A DNA stretch of 64,000 nucleotides. It comes from Salvator merianae (taxonomy: Eukaryota > Chordata > Lepidosauria > Squamata > Teiidae). How positions within the stretch are numbered: position 1 is the first letter of the stretch; every line of letters begins with the position of its first letter. The notes below the pieces were generated by a model that was given only the letters and a program-made list of their open reading frames with translations, was not told where the DNA came from and did no database searches. This document shows, in pieces, positions 1 to 11,093 of this stretch. The stretch covers positions 39,956,204-40,020,203 of the forward strand of contig QVOM02000042.1 in the NCBI GenBank assembly GCA_003586115.2. Direction: 5' to 3'. The position numbers were made by a program, and so were the translations under genes.

Positions 1-507
1 AATGGAAAAGAAAGAAAAGAGAAAGCGCACGTTTCGAATATGTTTACTTTCACAATGCTTGTAGGTATACAATATTTTTTGTTGTTCCATTGTCTGTGCA
101 GCTATAGAGATTGTCTGGTTTGCCGACTGTAGAACACGCAACATATAATTGTCCATGTGAGAAGCAATCCATGTCTAGATCTAAACTGCACAATTCTAAA
201 GATTGGCCCTGAGCTTTGTTGATGGTTATTGCAAGCGCCAAATGGATTGTAAATCAGAAACATTGAAATGGAAGCGTAAAATATTTAGTATAGCGTGTGT
301 TGCTTTTACGTCCAACAGATGGTGCTGTTTTTAAAAAAACTTTTTACCTGTCACAGGTGTGACATCTATATAATATAGGTATATAAAAAGAGGCGCGTAT
401 TCGACTGCAACGTTGTGTCAAAATTTCAAAGCAATCGGTGAAGAACTTTCAGAGATTAGAGATTTTGAACAAACAAACATTTACATTTTTATTTATATAG
501 ATATAGA
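1..507 (-). mobile_element. Helitron, internally deleted and cut by the window edge
   Basis: Read on the minus strand, the element starts near 501-507 with TCTATATAAATAAAAATG, the TC-type start expected of Helitrons. It runs through about 200 bases of non-coding sequence and then, at about 285, joins the last part of a Pif1-like helicase. The Rep domain and most of the helicase are missing, so this looks like an internal-deletion derivative. The hairpin and CTRR 3' end would lie left of position 1. Orientation of the terminus and of the helicase agree. Family assignment rests on the helicase motif; the exact 5' base (501 or 507) is uncertain because the end is a short TATAGA repeat. Confidence 0.65.
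50..285 (-). pseudogene. Pif1-like helicase C-terminus of a Helitron (broken)
   Basis: The last 63 residues before the stop include AITINKAQGQSLE and CFSHGQLYVACSTVG, which match the conserved C-terminal motifs V/VI of Helitron Pif1-family helicases (DNA unwinding during rolling-circle transposition). The usual SR of the GQLYVxxSR motif is ST here, so the arginine finger is lost. Upstream the frame can be followed back to LPFQ near 280 but passes an in-frame TGA, and everything N-terminal of that is deleted. It cannot encode a working helicase. Confidence 0.7.
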
Positions 508-613
508 TATATAAAGCTTCAGACAAATGCCTAGTGTGTCTCTAAGACATGCTTGCTATAGCTAATATTCAGCTTTTCATGCTATCACTCCAGGCCTCTT
601 GCTTTTAGGATGT

Positions 614-617
<4 letters not shown>

Positions 618-661
<44 letters not shown>

Positions 662-662
662 G
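618..662. repeat. (CA)n-(TA)n microsatellite
   Basis: About 14 CA units followed by about 8 TA units. Compound dinucleotide tract; likely polymorphic. Confidence 0.95.
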
Positions 663-1149
663 TTACTTAATTAGAGGCACAAAGGGAATTCTTCTTGGGA
701 AGGCAGCATGTTTCTGCAGCACAACTGGAATGTCAGTTAAAAGAAAAAGAGCCCATTTTTGTTGAGTTATTTTGCTTAAGGGTCCTAGACATGCAGAAAG
801 TGGGGAGACTTCATTCTGATAGCACTGGAAAGAGAAGAAGCATCCTGCTTCCCTGTTCTGCATTCCTAGCAAAGCCCCTTCCTCATGTTGACAGTAAGTG
901 ATTATTTTAAAAGCTCTGTGTGTTTATAGAGCATCAAATTCACCCTTTAATGAAATAGTAAGTGTCAACAAGGAGAAAGAGAAAAGCTCTTCCAGCATAG
1001 AGTATTCCAAAATCCAGACACAGGCACCTCCACTACAAAAAATTCCCCTCCAGCATTTCAGTTCAGTGTAAAATATTGTGGCACCAGCCACACTTGGGAA
1101 GCACAACCCAGTGCAAAACAAACAACTTGTTTGATTGGGAACCCACCCA
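663..1149. other. No recognisable feature
   Basis: Short open frames occur on both strands but none has a recognisable domain, splice pattern or repeat similarity that I can name. Confidence 0.4.
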
Positions 1150-1345
1150 AAGGGCCTCTGTCTTGTTAGGGTTCAGCTTTGACCTCTCCAGTCTCATCTG
1201 ATCCAGGTGTAATAGAGAGATGGAAGTGGGTATCATCGCCTCGCTGATGTCACTACATTCCCAAACCCCTTATGACCTCCTCTAGAAATTTAATGCAAGT
1301 TAAACAGCATTGGCAGTGGAATGGTACTCCACAGCATAACTACTG
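1150..1345 (-). mobile_element. L2-like LINE fragment, degraded
   Basis: The plus strand reads like antisense L2 reverse transcriptase seen elsewhere in this window (for example 47340-47470): 'gtgggtatcatc', 'ctgatgtcactacattcc', 'gacctcctct' correspond to the ALGVRCHQYADDTQL-encoding region. Too decayed to give a reading frame. Confidence 0.4.
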
Positions 1346-1370
1346 GCAATGTGTAACATCATGTGGTGAG

Positions 1371-1506
1371 TAGCGGAGGTCACTGGCCTTAAGGGTGGAT
1401 GTTCATGCCCCTGCGACAGTATGGAGGCCTGGAGGCCCCACAAACAGCCATGGTGCACTTTCTGTGGGACACGAACACCCGCCCGTAAAACCAGTGGCCA
1501 CCACTA
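1371..1506. mobile_element. Foldback hAT MITE, copy 1 (shortened)
   Basis: Flanked by a perfect 8-bp direct repeat GTGGTGAG at 1363-1370 and 1507-1514. The ends are TAGCGGAGGTCACTGG and, inverted from the right, TAGTGGTGGCCACTGG. The right arm contains the GGAGGCCTGGAGGCCCCAC segment shared with the copies at 1954 and 50404. The left arm is internally shortened. An 8-bp duplication and YAGTGG ends are typical of the hAT superfamily. It sits inside a Bov-B LINE. Confidence 0.85.
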
Positions 1507-2166
1507 GTGGTGAGGCTTTACAAATAGCTGAGGAAAGAAGGAAAGGGAAAGACAAGGGAGAAAGGGAAAGATGTATCCGAATGCAGATTTCCACAGAATA
1601 GCAAGGAGAGATTAGAAGGCCTTCTTAAATGAGCAAAGCAAATAAATAGAAGAAAACATTAGAAAAGAAAAGAAAATTGGAGTTATCAAGATAACGTTTC
1701 ATGCAAACCTGGTATGATAAAAGACAAAAGTGGTAAGGACCTAACAGAAGCAGAAGAGATAAAGAAGAGGTGTCAAGAATACAAAGAACTATACAAGAAA
1801 GGTTGACACCGAAAACTGCATTGGTGTGGTCACTGATTTAGAGTCAGACATCCTGGAATGTGAAGTCAAATGGGCCCTGGGAAGCATTGTTGACAATAAG
1901 GCTAGCAGAAATGATGGAATGTGATCACGAAGAGTCAGACCTGACTTAACAACCAGTGGCAGCTGGCGGCTTTAAGCCCGGGTGTTCGGGTCCCACGCAA
2001 AGCGCACCATGGCTGTTTGTGGGGCCTCCGGGCCTCCATACTGCCTCAGTGACAGTATGGAGGCCCGGAGGCCCCACGAATAACCATGGCGCGCTTCGCG
2101 CAGGGCCCAAATACCGGGGCTTGAAGCTGCCAGCCACCACTATTAACAACTGAACAATACCAACAT
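1507..2166 (+). mobile_element. Bov-B (RTE) LINE fragment, internally deleted
   Basis: After 1507 the sequence translates, with frameshifts and stops, into Bov-B ORF segments: ALQIAEERRKGKDKGERER, then MYPNADFHRIARRD (about 1571-1612), DLTEAEEIKK (about 1739-1770) and TDLESDILECEVKWALGSI (about 1835-1890), the linker and early reverse transcriptase region. From about 1925 it jumps to a Bov-B-like 3' end, cgaagagtcagacctgactt, which continues as aacaactgaacaatacc on the far side of the MITE at 1954-2142. So one Bov-B copy lost most of its reverse transcriptase and later received two MITEs. Bov-B is widespread in squamates and known for horizontal spread. Confidence 0.75.
1954..2142. mobile_element. 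Foldback hAT MITE, copy 2 (complete)
   Basis: Perfect 8-bp target duplication TTAACAAC at 1946-1953 and 2143-2150. Element is 189 bp and almost wholly an inverted repeat: the left arm (from CAGTGGCAGCTGGCGGC to CCTCCATACTG near 2043) pairs with the right arm across a loop of a few bases near 2045-2052. Arms are about 85-90% identical by eye. G+C-rich with many CpGs. No coding capacity; the open frames seen on both strands are products of the palindrome. Confidence 0.92.
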
Positions 2167-2169
2167 TAT

Positions 2170-2439
2170 CTAGAGTTACATTTGTTCTCCTACAAAGGCA
2201 GGTATATCTTGCATCTACAGCCCCACAATCCAAGAAGTAGTTGTAAGGCCTCCACTAGATAGGGACTGAACTATTTCATAAATACCTACAAACATCAGCC
2301 AGTGAAAACGCTTTAGAGCATCCAAGGCAGCAGTCACCAAACAATGTTCGTGGGCTGTTTTCTGCTATCCTTTTCCAACTCACTCTAATCATTCCCTGCT
2401 AGATTCAGTCAGGAAATGCAGTGTAGATATAAAAATAAA
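2170..2439. other. Unassigned sequence
   Basis: No gene or named repeat seen. Confidence 0.3.
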
Positions 2440-3080
2440 TGTACTCTGGCAGGTGCCTCAGCTGCCACTGCGCTGCCTTGTGACACATAATTAGAAAATA
2501 AATGGCAGATTAGCTTAATAATATTCATTAGTATCTAATGAAACCGAGAGTGTTTCCTGTTCAAAGCATGTTGCGCCCTTAGTTGAATTTAAGCAAATCC
2601 TGTATTTTCCCCCCCTCCAGCAAATTGGCACTCTATTGGGGGATGAGGGAGGGAAGCCAAAAGGTTCAAAGGCTATTAACCCTTTCCTGGAAGGCTGCCT
2701 TCGATACTATACATGACTAAACAGGACATGGGGATGGAAGGGTTAACAGAAAAGTAACACTTCCTTTCTGACATTGTTGTTCTTTTCCGTCCCCCCTCCT
2801 GTCCCTGAGAATTTAATGATATGCAGAAATTATAGCTGTCTTGCTGTATTGCTGTAGGACTGACCTCCCTTGACAGTTCTTAAATTATTCAGCTATCAAG
2901 GGCCTGCTAAACATTAAATTAAGCACCCTCTCTCCCCTGTCCTAAACCATTAAGTTATGCAAATGCACAGATAATGGAGCATATGACAGCTGGAGGCATT
3001 AATCAAGCAGTTCTGTCTCTGGGCTGTTGTTATGTAGAAACTGCATCTGCCAACAGACAGTACAGACACAATTAGATCTT
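2440..3080. promoter_or_regulatory. Candidate conserved non-coding element
   Basis: A+T-rich, free of recognisable repeats, with dense homeodomain-type TAAT/ATTA cores, an octamer-like ATGCAAAT (about 2958-2965) and CAGCTG (2989). Composition and location in a PSAT1-flanking desert resemble vertebrate developmental enhancers. Conservation itself cannot be judged from one sequence. Confidence 0.35.
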
Positions 3081-4660
3081 ACTCAATGGAATGAGACGGA
3101 ACTACCAAGCTCTCTATGTTCATGTTAGGTTGTCAACCTGGGACTGAATAAGGCACTTGGGAAATCTTTCTCTGTATCAGTCTTTCTTCTTTGCTTCCAA
3201 CCAGTTTTTCCCTCTCTCTCAATGCCTATTCTCCATGAAAATAAAAATAAAAAATTACCTGCAATTGTTATCATTTGCAAACAAAACCTGCAGTAAACTC
3301 TGCTGCTGTTTGCAATAGGCGGTGGATTTCGTCTGGTGCATTGGTGTGAGTCTTTAAGGGCTTTCATTTATTTGCTTTTTGATTTAACCAACCTCTCTGA
3401 GCCAAAAAGAAAGAGGGAAAGTAGCAAACAAACTCTCATGTTGTGTTGGTCCTTGCAGGGTATTTTCCTTGGTGCAGGGAGAAAATCTTGCATTCTCCAT
3501 CAACCTGACAGAACACTGTCCTGAATTACAAATCAGTTGATGGTTTTTATGTTTCTTGCATATTCATTTTTCCACTCATAAAGGGCTAATGGCTTGCCAT
3601 ATAAAAGCTGACAGATATATCACTTTTTTTTTCTTGCACCCTAATAATGAAACATCAGTAAGGTACTATTACACTGAAGAGTGCTCCATTTTAGAAGGGC
3701 TGAGAGATACATGTGTCATGAAAACAATAATGCCTTCATAGGGAGGTGATAAGAGCTATGCAGAATTCCTGAAGCAGGCCTAATTAGGGAAAGACCGGCC
3801 AGAGATATGCCTGAAAGATTCTATTCCCACTCCTATCAGCAGCAAATGGGGAAACAGGATCCTGCTAGCTGAATTCTGCTTCAGGAGCCACTTGTACCAG
3901 AAGTGTCCACAGTTTATTTCATCTGTTACAGGATGTTAACAAGGAGAAAGCAACTATGAATGCTGACACAAGTAAGCCTCTTCAGTGCTGTAATCATCAG
4001 GGATTTCTGGCCATCAAAGAAAGAAAAATCATCAGACATTTTCTGGACACACTACATTTGATGTTCACTTGCATTTTTGGTATGATGATTGCTTCATTTT
4101 AGCAAAATATTAGGTTCAGTCTTGCCAAACAATCTAACCTGGCATTAAGGACGAAGAAGTCCATGAATGTTGGAATCACTGGTCTGTGTTGGCCAGGATT
4201 GCTCTGTGCAGGCCAAGAGTGGGGCGGCAGCCAGAAGGGTGCGCCAGGGGCCTTCTGCCCCACCGTGACCTGTCCCGAGCCAATGTCAGAGGCTGGGGTT
4301 GAAAAACCCTAGCCTTCAAAGTTGCCAACTGGGTGTATTTTCACCAGGCGTGCAGAAACAGCCTCTTTCCCAGGGCCATTCCTGGGAGCCTGGTGAAATG
4401 GCACAGGGCTGTGCTTGCCCCGTAGGCTGGCCCAGCTGTCCACATGGCAGGCAGAGACCACTTTATAACACGCGCCCCTTGACATGCTCCTCAGTTGTCC
4501 TTTGATGCCAGGGAATGAACCGGTCGCTGGTGTTGTGTGTCCAGGGCTGTGCCTTCCTGAGCCCTCTCTCATGAGCAGATACAGCGTCCCCCTGTTGTCA
4601 ACTGGCATAGTCCTAAAGAACCTTGCAGAAGCTGCTGCTGGACTAAAAGAGATCATTACA
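3081..4660. other. Largely unique intergenic sequence
   Basis: No gene recognised. A G+C-richer part (about 4190-4670) has overlapping open frames on both strands, the longest 133 codons on the minus strand (4309-4710); none shows a domain or splice structure, and its N-terminal end overlaps the CR1 fragment. Confidence 0.4.
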
Positions 4661-4671
4661 CATCCCATAGG

Positions 4672-4960
4672 AACATAAGAGGATCCTTGCTGGATCAGGC
4701 CATGACCCATCTAATCCAGCATCCAGTCACACAGAGTGGACCACCAATTGCTTCTGGGCATCTCAAGCAGAAGACAAGGGCAAAACCTTCACCTTTAGAG
4801 GCACCCTGCCTGTCTCCTACCCCCACCAGACCAGCAGCCTGTCCCCAAGGCATGATATTCACCCTCAGTGACAACCTACATATAAACTACAATGAAGAGC
4901 TTCAAGAGTTGACATCACCTTTATTCACCCCTGTAGAGGGAGAGCAGTGACTGGGCCAAC
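4672..4960 (-). mobile_element. CR1 LINE 3' fragment
   Basis: Starts with 'ggaacataagaggatccttg' followed by 'ctggatcaggccatgaccc', 'catctaatccagcatcc' and 'gcttctgggcatctcaagc', the antisense 3' end of a reptile CR1 family; the same block recurs at 6042 and, inverted, at 56605. The 'gaacataaga' repeat is the complement of the CR1 3' terminal octamer tract. Confidence 0.7.
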
Positions 4961-6041
4961 TTACTGGGACAATTCCTGCCTGGTGCAATTTAGTACTAGA
5001 CAGAAACTGGCCAACTTCTGTAGCCACTTCCTGTCCAGCTCTGAACCATGCTGGGAGGAAACATTGCAGCTGTAGAACTTACATTTGCAGCTTCAAATTC
5101 TTCAAGGCAGGGAAGTACCAGCCGTTTAAATAGTACACGTCCCACTTCTGGAGTGGAACCACTTGTTCCAACCCTCAGACACCCTTTTCCATGGCCATGG
5201 AGATGCAGCCTAAGTTCTATTTTTAAATGTAATAAAATTATTCATATTTGTTCACTTTTTTCCTGTCTTCATACACATACCTACTGTTTATAAATCTGAC
5301 AAAAGACATAATTTATCACCATCCGTCTTTGATGCCAATATGAGTATCGATCAGTGATGGCCAGGGAATATCAAGATAACAGCACAGTAACAGGTGTGGT
5401 GCACCTGAGAGCCCTTGATAGTACCAAACAGATCTATGTTTGATGCAACCAGCATTCCTCGCCAATTGCTGTTACAACCTCTCTCCTCCACCATCCACTA
5501 CTTCCAATTCACTGCTGCGCCTGGCATCAAAAAGGCCTTTTAACCTTCACCCAGACCCATATATCTATGAAAGATCTACAGTATTGATGCTATAACTGAT
5601 AAACTGCCAGTACAACCGGGTGTACTTGTTTGCATAAGGAAACAAGACAATTTCATCCCCAAATTGACAGCCACTCATCTAATTTTGGCACTAAAACCAA
5701 TCAATTTGCAGTACAAAATCATACAAAAAAAAGTGTGAGGCACAGCCTTGACTATCTTCAAGATCACGCCTTTTCTATTGTACCTTATCCTCTCATGCTT
5801 GAAGGAGAAAAAGAACGGCAATGAATAGGCCTCATTCTGTCTCCAGAATCCCCTAGAAACAACACATCTGTTACTCCTCTTATTCTTCTAGAAATAAGGA
5901 CAGAGCTGAAAATATGTAACTGGATGTCTTCAGAATATTGATGTAGGAATCTGTCCATGCCTTTCCAAAGTTTCACAAATGTGCCCATATTTATAATCTC
6001 ACAAGAAAGATTTTTCATGCAGCCATTTAGGCATGAAGATA
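4961..6041. other. Unassigned intergenic sequence
   Basis: Only short open frames without domains. Nothing else recognised. Confidence 0.3.
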
Positions 6042-6635
6042 GTTAGAAACATAAGAACATAAGAGGAGCCCTGCTGGATCAGGCCACGGCCCATCTAGTC
6101 CAGCATCCTGTCTCACAGAGTGGCCCACCAATTGCTTCTGGGCATCCTCAAGCAGAAGACGAAGACAAAACGTTCACCTGTTCTCAACTCCCTACAAATG
6201 GCCTTTAGAGGCATCCTGCCTGTCTCTCCAACCTGGAGGCAGTACCTAGGCATCTATTCTAGTAACCATTGATACACCTGATCACCATGAATTTGTCTAA
6301 CCCTTTCTTAAAGCTATCCAGGCTGATTGCAGTCACTGCTCTTCTGGAAGTAAATTCCACAGACCAATGATTCTGTGGGTAAAAAAATACTTCCACTTGT
6401 CAGTCCTAACCTTCTTGCCCATTAGCTTCATAGAGTGCCCCCTGGTCCTAGTGCTGTGTGATATAGAAAACAATATTTCGGGATCCACCTTTTCTACACT
6501 ATGCATGGTTTTATATACTTCAATCAGGTCACCTCTTAAACCTATGAAATATCCTGTTGGATCAGACCACCTAATCCAGCAGCTTGTTCCCACAGTGGAC
6601 ATCTAGTTGCATATGGAAGCCCACAAGGAGGACAT
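6042..6635 (-). mobile_element. CR1 LINE 3' fragment with C-terminal coding remnant
   Basis: Antisense CR1: the 3' terminal 'gaacataagaacataagagg' at 6050 is followed by UTR, then 6333-6602 translates on the minus strand into the CR1 reverse-transcriptase tail, including GDLIEVYK, RTRGHSMKLMGKKVRTDKWK and FFTHRIIGLWNLLPEEQ. This tail is the conserved C-terminal domain of CR1 ORF2. From about 6549 a second short copy of the 'ctgttggatcagaccac' 3' block abuts it, so two CR1 pieces overlap or are nested here. 5'-truncated, as usual for CR1. Confidence 0.8.
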
Positions 6636-6975
6636 AAGGGGCCTTTTCACACTGACCAGCCTAGAATGGTAATACCATTCTAGGCTGGAAAAGACCCTGC
6701 GGCAATACAGGCATTCACACTTCAAGGGCTAGAACAGCCCTGTTCCAGACCACCAGACACTCAAAATGCAAATGCAGGCCCAATCACCATGACAGCAGCC
6801 ACGACAACGTCCGGTGCACAGCCAGAAGTTGCCATGGTGATCAGGACGTAGCGTACAACTGCACAGCTGCAGCCACAGATGTGTCACCTCATCCACTCGC
6901 AGCGTTCGCACCGAGAAGAGAGTGCAAATGCTGCTGACCAGAAGTGATCTAACCACTCCCAGTCAAACTGTGGAG
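6636..6975. mobile_element. MITE with internal hairpin, GGGCCTTTT-CACAC end
   Basis: Left end GGGGCCTTTTCACACTGACC (6638). A near-perfect palindrome, CCAGCCTAGAATGG / CCATTCTAGGCTGG, lies at 6656-6688 just inside the end. The same layout (end, then hairpin, then a G+C-rich interior with 'gccatggtgatcagg') recurs at 18808-19290. Right boundary and target duplication not defined. Confidence 0.55.
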
Positions 6976-7079
6976 GCCATGCATACACATTTACCTAATG
7001 AGCATCTGCTCATTCACTAAGGCTTAAGTGCAAGCAGGCCCAAGTAGAAAACCTGCCCTGTTTAGTTTCCAGGATTCTC

Positions 7080-7410
7080 CATACTGCCTCCTCTGTTAAA
7101 GGAAGTCACACAGTCATCAGATCTAGTAGACGTTGATGGCTCTGTCCATTATGAACTGGTCCAAACCCTTTTTGAATTCGTCCAAACCCTTGTTGGCTAC
7201 TGGCCAGCATCAAATCTTAATGTTTAACTATGTGCTGTGTGAAAAAAAAAAACCTTCCTTTCATCTGTGCCACCCCTTCCCAAATTCAGTGTCAGGGAGA
7301 AAAAAATTATCCTTATAGGCCATGCATAATTTTATGCACCTCTGTCCTGTCCCTTTTCACTTGCCTCCTTTCTAGACTAAGAAGCCCCAGCCATTTCAAC
7401 CAGTTTGAAG
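7080..7410 (-). mobile_element. CR1-like LINE fragment, antisense
   Basis: Contains the antisense CR1 tail signature: 'gatggctctgtccattatg', 'cataattttatgcacctctg' and 'tagactaagaagcccc', corresponding to the region encoding the C-terminal 'GD(L/M)I..YK' part and its downstream sequence. Frameshifted and interrupted by an A tract near 7241. Confidence 0.5.
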
Positions 7411-7819
7411 ACGACAAAAAGCCAAAAGTGGAAAATCAAGACACAGCAACAGTACCCCATAACTTCAAATAGATCAAGACAGAATAAGCAAAATTTGTCC
7501 CCTGACAGAGAAACTATGAAGAACAGTGTTCTCCCTTTTTGAATAGAATATTGTTTTGTGGGGAGAAAGGAAGACTGGTTCTTCAGTAACCATTAAAAGA
7601 AGAGATCTGTGGTTCTACCATGCATGCTGCCACAACCAAAGAGCAGTCAGAAAGCTTTTTTTTTTTAAAGTCAGAAAGCTTTGATAACATACTGTGTAAA
7701 AATCCACTGAGCTCAATTCTTTGAAAACCAATGCTTCAAGTCTCAGAAATGTGTTGATCTCCTTTCTCTGATATCCTTGCTCACAAACGTAGACCACTGG
7801 GAATGAAAACATGGAAAAT
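7411..7819. other. Unassigned sequence
   Basis: No gene or repeat recognised. Confidence 0.3.
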
Positions 7820-9204
7820 GTACTTCAAATGGCTGGCATCAATGGGCTGGAAAGCAACCTAAACCTACAAATGTATAACGCATTGTGGATGCTGAAAAGA
7901 TAGTAGTCTGCCTCAGGTGAGCCATTAAAACTCTGGATTGCCTTAAAGGTCCAACAATCAAAACAACCTTTATCAAAATGAAATAAATATACCCTGATCT
8001 GAAGGCAGAGAAAGTTCTCTTTGGTCCTGGAAAAGACTGTAATTTTCCAAACAGGATAGTTAAGGTAACTTTCTTCATATTCTAGTCAAGACCTTCATTT
8101 TAAATAATGCTACACACACAACTGTGTTGATGCTGAGCTTCAAACTGATCACTGAGAAAGATTTTTTAAAAACAACAACATGTTGATGACACTTTGCTCC
8201 TCCCAGGAGCTTCATATAAATATTAGACAGCACTGAGGATAGAATGGCAGCTTCTGCAGCACATGTCTTGGTGCATGAAATGGCGGCCATTCTTGGCCCA
8301 GGTGATTCAATCTGGGCCAAGGACAGAGTGGGTTGCAGTGGCACACCAGCAGCAGCCACCCAAATTGCCATAGCCCCATCCCAGCCTTCTTCAGAAGCCA
8401 AGGAACAAAAGTTCCCCATCCCTGCAGTTGCAGGCTGGAATGATTTTTCCCTTGTGCCACAAACTGCCCACTTCTGAGGTAGATGGCTGGAGCAGCCCAC
8501 AGCCCTGGAATATTTGGGGGACAACACTAAAGGCATCTCCCATTGGCGTGCTCCCTGGTACAGTTTTCAGTCCAGGGAGTGCTCCAGCTACCGCACTGAT
8601 GCAGCAAACACATTCCCCAAGAGGCTGCACTTCCTGGGAACCACTCTGGCAAGCAGATGTCGTGATCTACGGAAGCAGTTACCATGGTCGAAATGGAAGC
8701 TGCCAATATTACCCTGTGGCACCCCACACCTTAACTGCAAGGGTATCAAGGTGCAGGCATCCATTGCTGATCTTCTCTGAGATCATCTGTGCAGCTGTGA
8801 GCAGGACCACTGTAAGACACTGATTCTTGCTCCCATCCCACATGGATAATCCAGGAGGATACCATGGTCAGATATCGAAAGTCACTGGGAGATTAAAGAG
8901 AATCATCAGAGCTGAATTCCCTCTGTTAGAGGCAGTCATGCACCAAAGTAACCAAGGCTAATTCTATTCCAAACCAGGCTGTACCCATACTACGTGTGAC
9001 AAAGTAATCAGTTTCATCAAAGAATTTCTATAACCACATGACCATCACCACTTTCTCCAGAACCTTGCCAATGAAATAGGCATTTGTGACTGACTGATCC
9101 TTGGAATAAACCTCTGGGTCCAGGAAAGACTTTTTCAAGAGTGGGCAAACCACTTCTGCAGGACCACTCCATTCAAAGATGCTGTGCCTTAAGATCTGCA
9201 GATG
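7820..9204 (-). mobile_element. Degraded L2-like LINE remnant, antisense and interrupted
   Basis: Minus-strand pieces of an L2-type reverse transcriptase can be followed: SNIYMKLLGG near 8190-8225 (the FNIYMKPLG motif), 'ccaggaggataccatggtc' near 8852 (the D-HGIL region), and KKSFLDPEVYSKDQ with FIGKVLEKVV at about 9045-9150. About 8226-8640 holds G+C-rich sequence that does not fit L2 and is probably a later insertion with open frames on both strands. No intact frame remains. Confidence 0.45.
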
Positions 9205-9525
9205 AGGCCCTTCTGGTTGTACCACCACATTCAGTAGCTAGAGGGGTGGGCAACCAGGATAGGGGCTTTTCAGTGGTGGTCCCCAGACTGTGGAACACTT
9301 TCCCCCATTAGGTGCACCAGGCATCTTCACTTTCCATCTTTAGGAGAGCAGTGAAGATGCACCTATTTACCCTTGCCTTTGGCTAAGGAAACAGCTTTTC
9401 CTCCTCTCCTTCATGCACTGTTACTGTTTTCAGTGTTTGCATTTTACATTCTGCTTTGTATTGTTGTAACACCCTTCCAAGGCCTTTGGTTAAAGGGCAG
9501 AATAAAAATGCAAATAAATTTTAAA
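9205..9525 (+). mobile_element. L2-like LINE 3' end, sense
   Basis: Sense counterpart of the L2 tail: 'tggtccccagactgtggaac' near 9276 (the VVPRLWNT segment), 'tttacccttgcctttggcta' near 9365 (…LFTLAFG* tail) and the 3' terminal 'gcagaataaaaatgcaaata' at about 9499-9518. Opposite in orientation to the preceding remnant, so two separate insertions abut near 9205. Confidence 0.6.
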
Positions 9526-9544
9526 AAATCAGTGCTCCCTGGAT

Positions 9545-9780
9545 CCACCTAGTCCTTCTGGTGTGGAACAGGAGAGGCCTTGCTCCCACTGGCACACTGC
9601 ATCCACATTGGATGCAGCAGGGCCCAGTCTAGATGGCCAAAATGGCCACCTAGACTGGTCCAGGGAGGCATGCAGAAGGGTGCAATGTTCCATGGGCCAA
9701 TGTAGTGGGGGGCATTTTGGCAGCACATTTTGGTCACCAAAATGGGTCCCCCTAAGGATCCTAGGCCATGAACTTTAGTT
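9545..9780. repeat. Unnamed dispersed repeat, copy 1
   Basis: Shares 'atggccaaaatggccacc', 'ggaggcatg(c/t)(a/g)gaag', 'cattttggc' and the end 'gaactttagtt' with 28048-28400, in the same order and orientation. Probably a non-autonomous DNA element; the 28-kb copy starts with GGGCCTTTCCACACTT. The following 9790-9985 has a further G+C-rich piece containing 'aagtgcaaacggcc', similar to MITE ends elsewhere here. Confidence 0.5.
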
Positions 9781-9989
9781 CATCAAAATCCTCGCATCAG
9801 GCCCCGAAGCTCACATGAGCTGTGCGGCAGCACAGGCCTGTCCCATAACAAACTGTCCAAGTGCAAACGGCCTTTTTCTGGGCTAGCAGGACCGTTCCAG
9901 TCAGACTGGTTCCAGTTGGACAGCTCCACCCCCTGCACGTACAGAAACGACCTATGTTCTGCCAGTCAGATACAGCCATTTCATCTTCT

Positions 9990-11093
9990 TATGATTTCCC
10001 ATATTTATCTTTCTCTCATCCAACATTAACATTTTTCTAATTCAGCATGTTTATTTGTTCATTCACTAATGCTACCCACCATGTTTTTGTAGTTCTTGTC
10101 ACCACTGCTTTTGTTTTTTGTTTTTTTAATCTCAGCCTCTTCAAATGCAGCGATAATTTCAGAAGATTCTTTTATCATGAAGTTTTCCATATTAGGGAGG
10201 ATGGTCTTTGTTGATATGAGCTCATTTTACTTTTGCAGAATGAGTTGATAAATGCCTCCAAATATCCCATCTTGATCAGTAATTACTGTTCTCTTATTGT
10301 TCTTGGAGGAAAACATATGTTTTTGCCAGTTGTCTTCCCATCATCATCTTACTGTTGCCATAACTCTTGGAAATATATTATGCATCTTCTTGTTGTTATG
10401 TTTTATGATTTCCTTAATTTATTCATCCCACAGCCTTACAAATCTCTGTCTGTTTAATATCTTTGTTCTGAATATGTTGGTTTTACCCATCTGCTGCTCT
10501 TATGTTCAGGCGTGGTTTTGTAGATGTGTTAGACTGCTGCTCTAAGCACAATCTTAAATCAACATAATCCCTTTGAAGATCATTAAAGAAAGAAAAGAAA
10601 GAAAAATTAATGATAAGTCCTTCTTAGCGGTGAATTTATGCTCTGGGTATCAGTCCCATACAATATGACATCAAGAAATGTTTGCTGGTATTGGGTCTGC
10701 TTTATTTTAATGTGATAGGCAATTACAACTTCAGGCTTTTTTTTTTTTTTCCTTTTGGAAAGGTTTGAAAAGTGTGTGTTATGGCTGTTGTTCATGTGTA
10801 TGCATCAACCCACCTGGGCTTTTGATTCAATTACAATCTAATTTGATGCAACATAGGAGAGGTAGCACCAATATCAGATTTCATGGCTTTTAAAAACTAC
10901 AGTGACAAAAGAACATTATAAAACCATGTATCTCCAAATTCTAGTTCAATTCTAGTTTCAGATCTTAATTCTAAAGCAGAAAATTAATAAGGCAGAAGGA
11001 AAAAATGCCACGTTGTTGCTTTGAGATTATTTGGGGAAGCAGAACGCTGTTTTGGTTTGCTCGTGCAGCCCATAATTTCAGTTGTCTTTTCTT
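9990..11093. other. A+T-rich unassigned sequence
   Basis: No gene; short open frames only. A T-run lies near 10738-10750. Confidence 0.35.

Noticed and set aside
1946..2233. Open frames on both strands with matching peptides
   Set aside because: They come from the two arms of the foldback MITE, so both strands read alike. Not a gene.
4309..4710. 133-codon minus-strand frame
   Set aside because: Starts in a CR1 fragment and has no recognisable protein similarity.
8075..8536. 153-codon minus-strand frame
   Set aside because: The C-terminal part is decayed L2 reverse transcriptase and the rest a probable insertion; no continuous protein.
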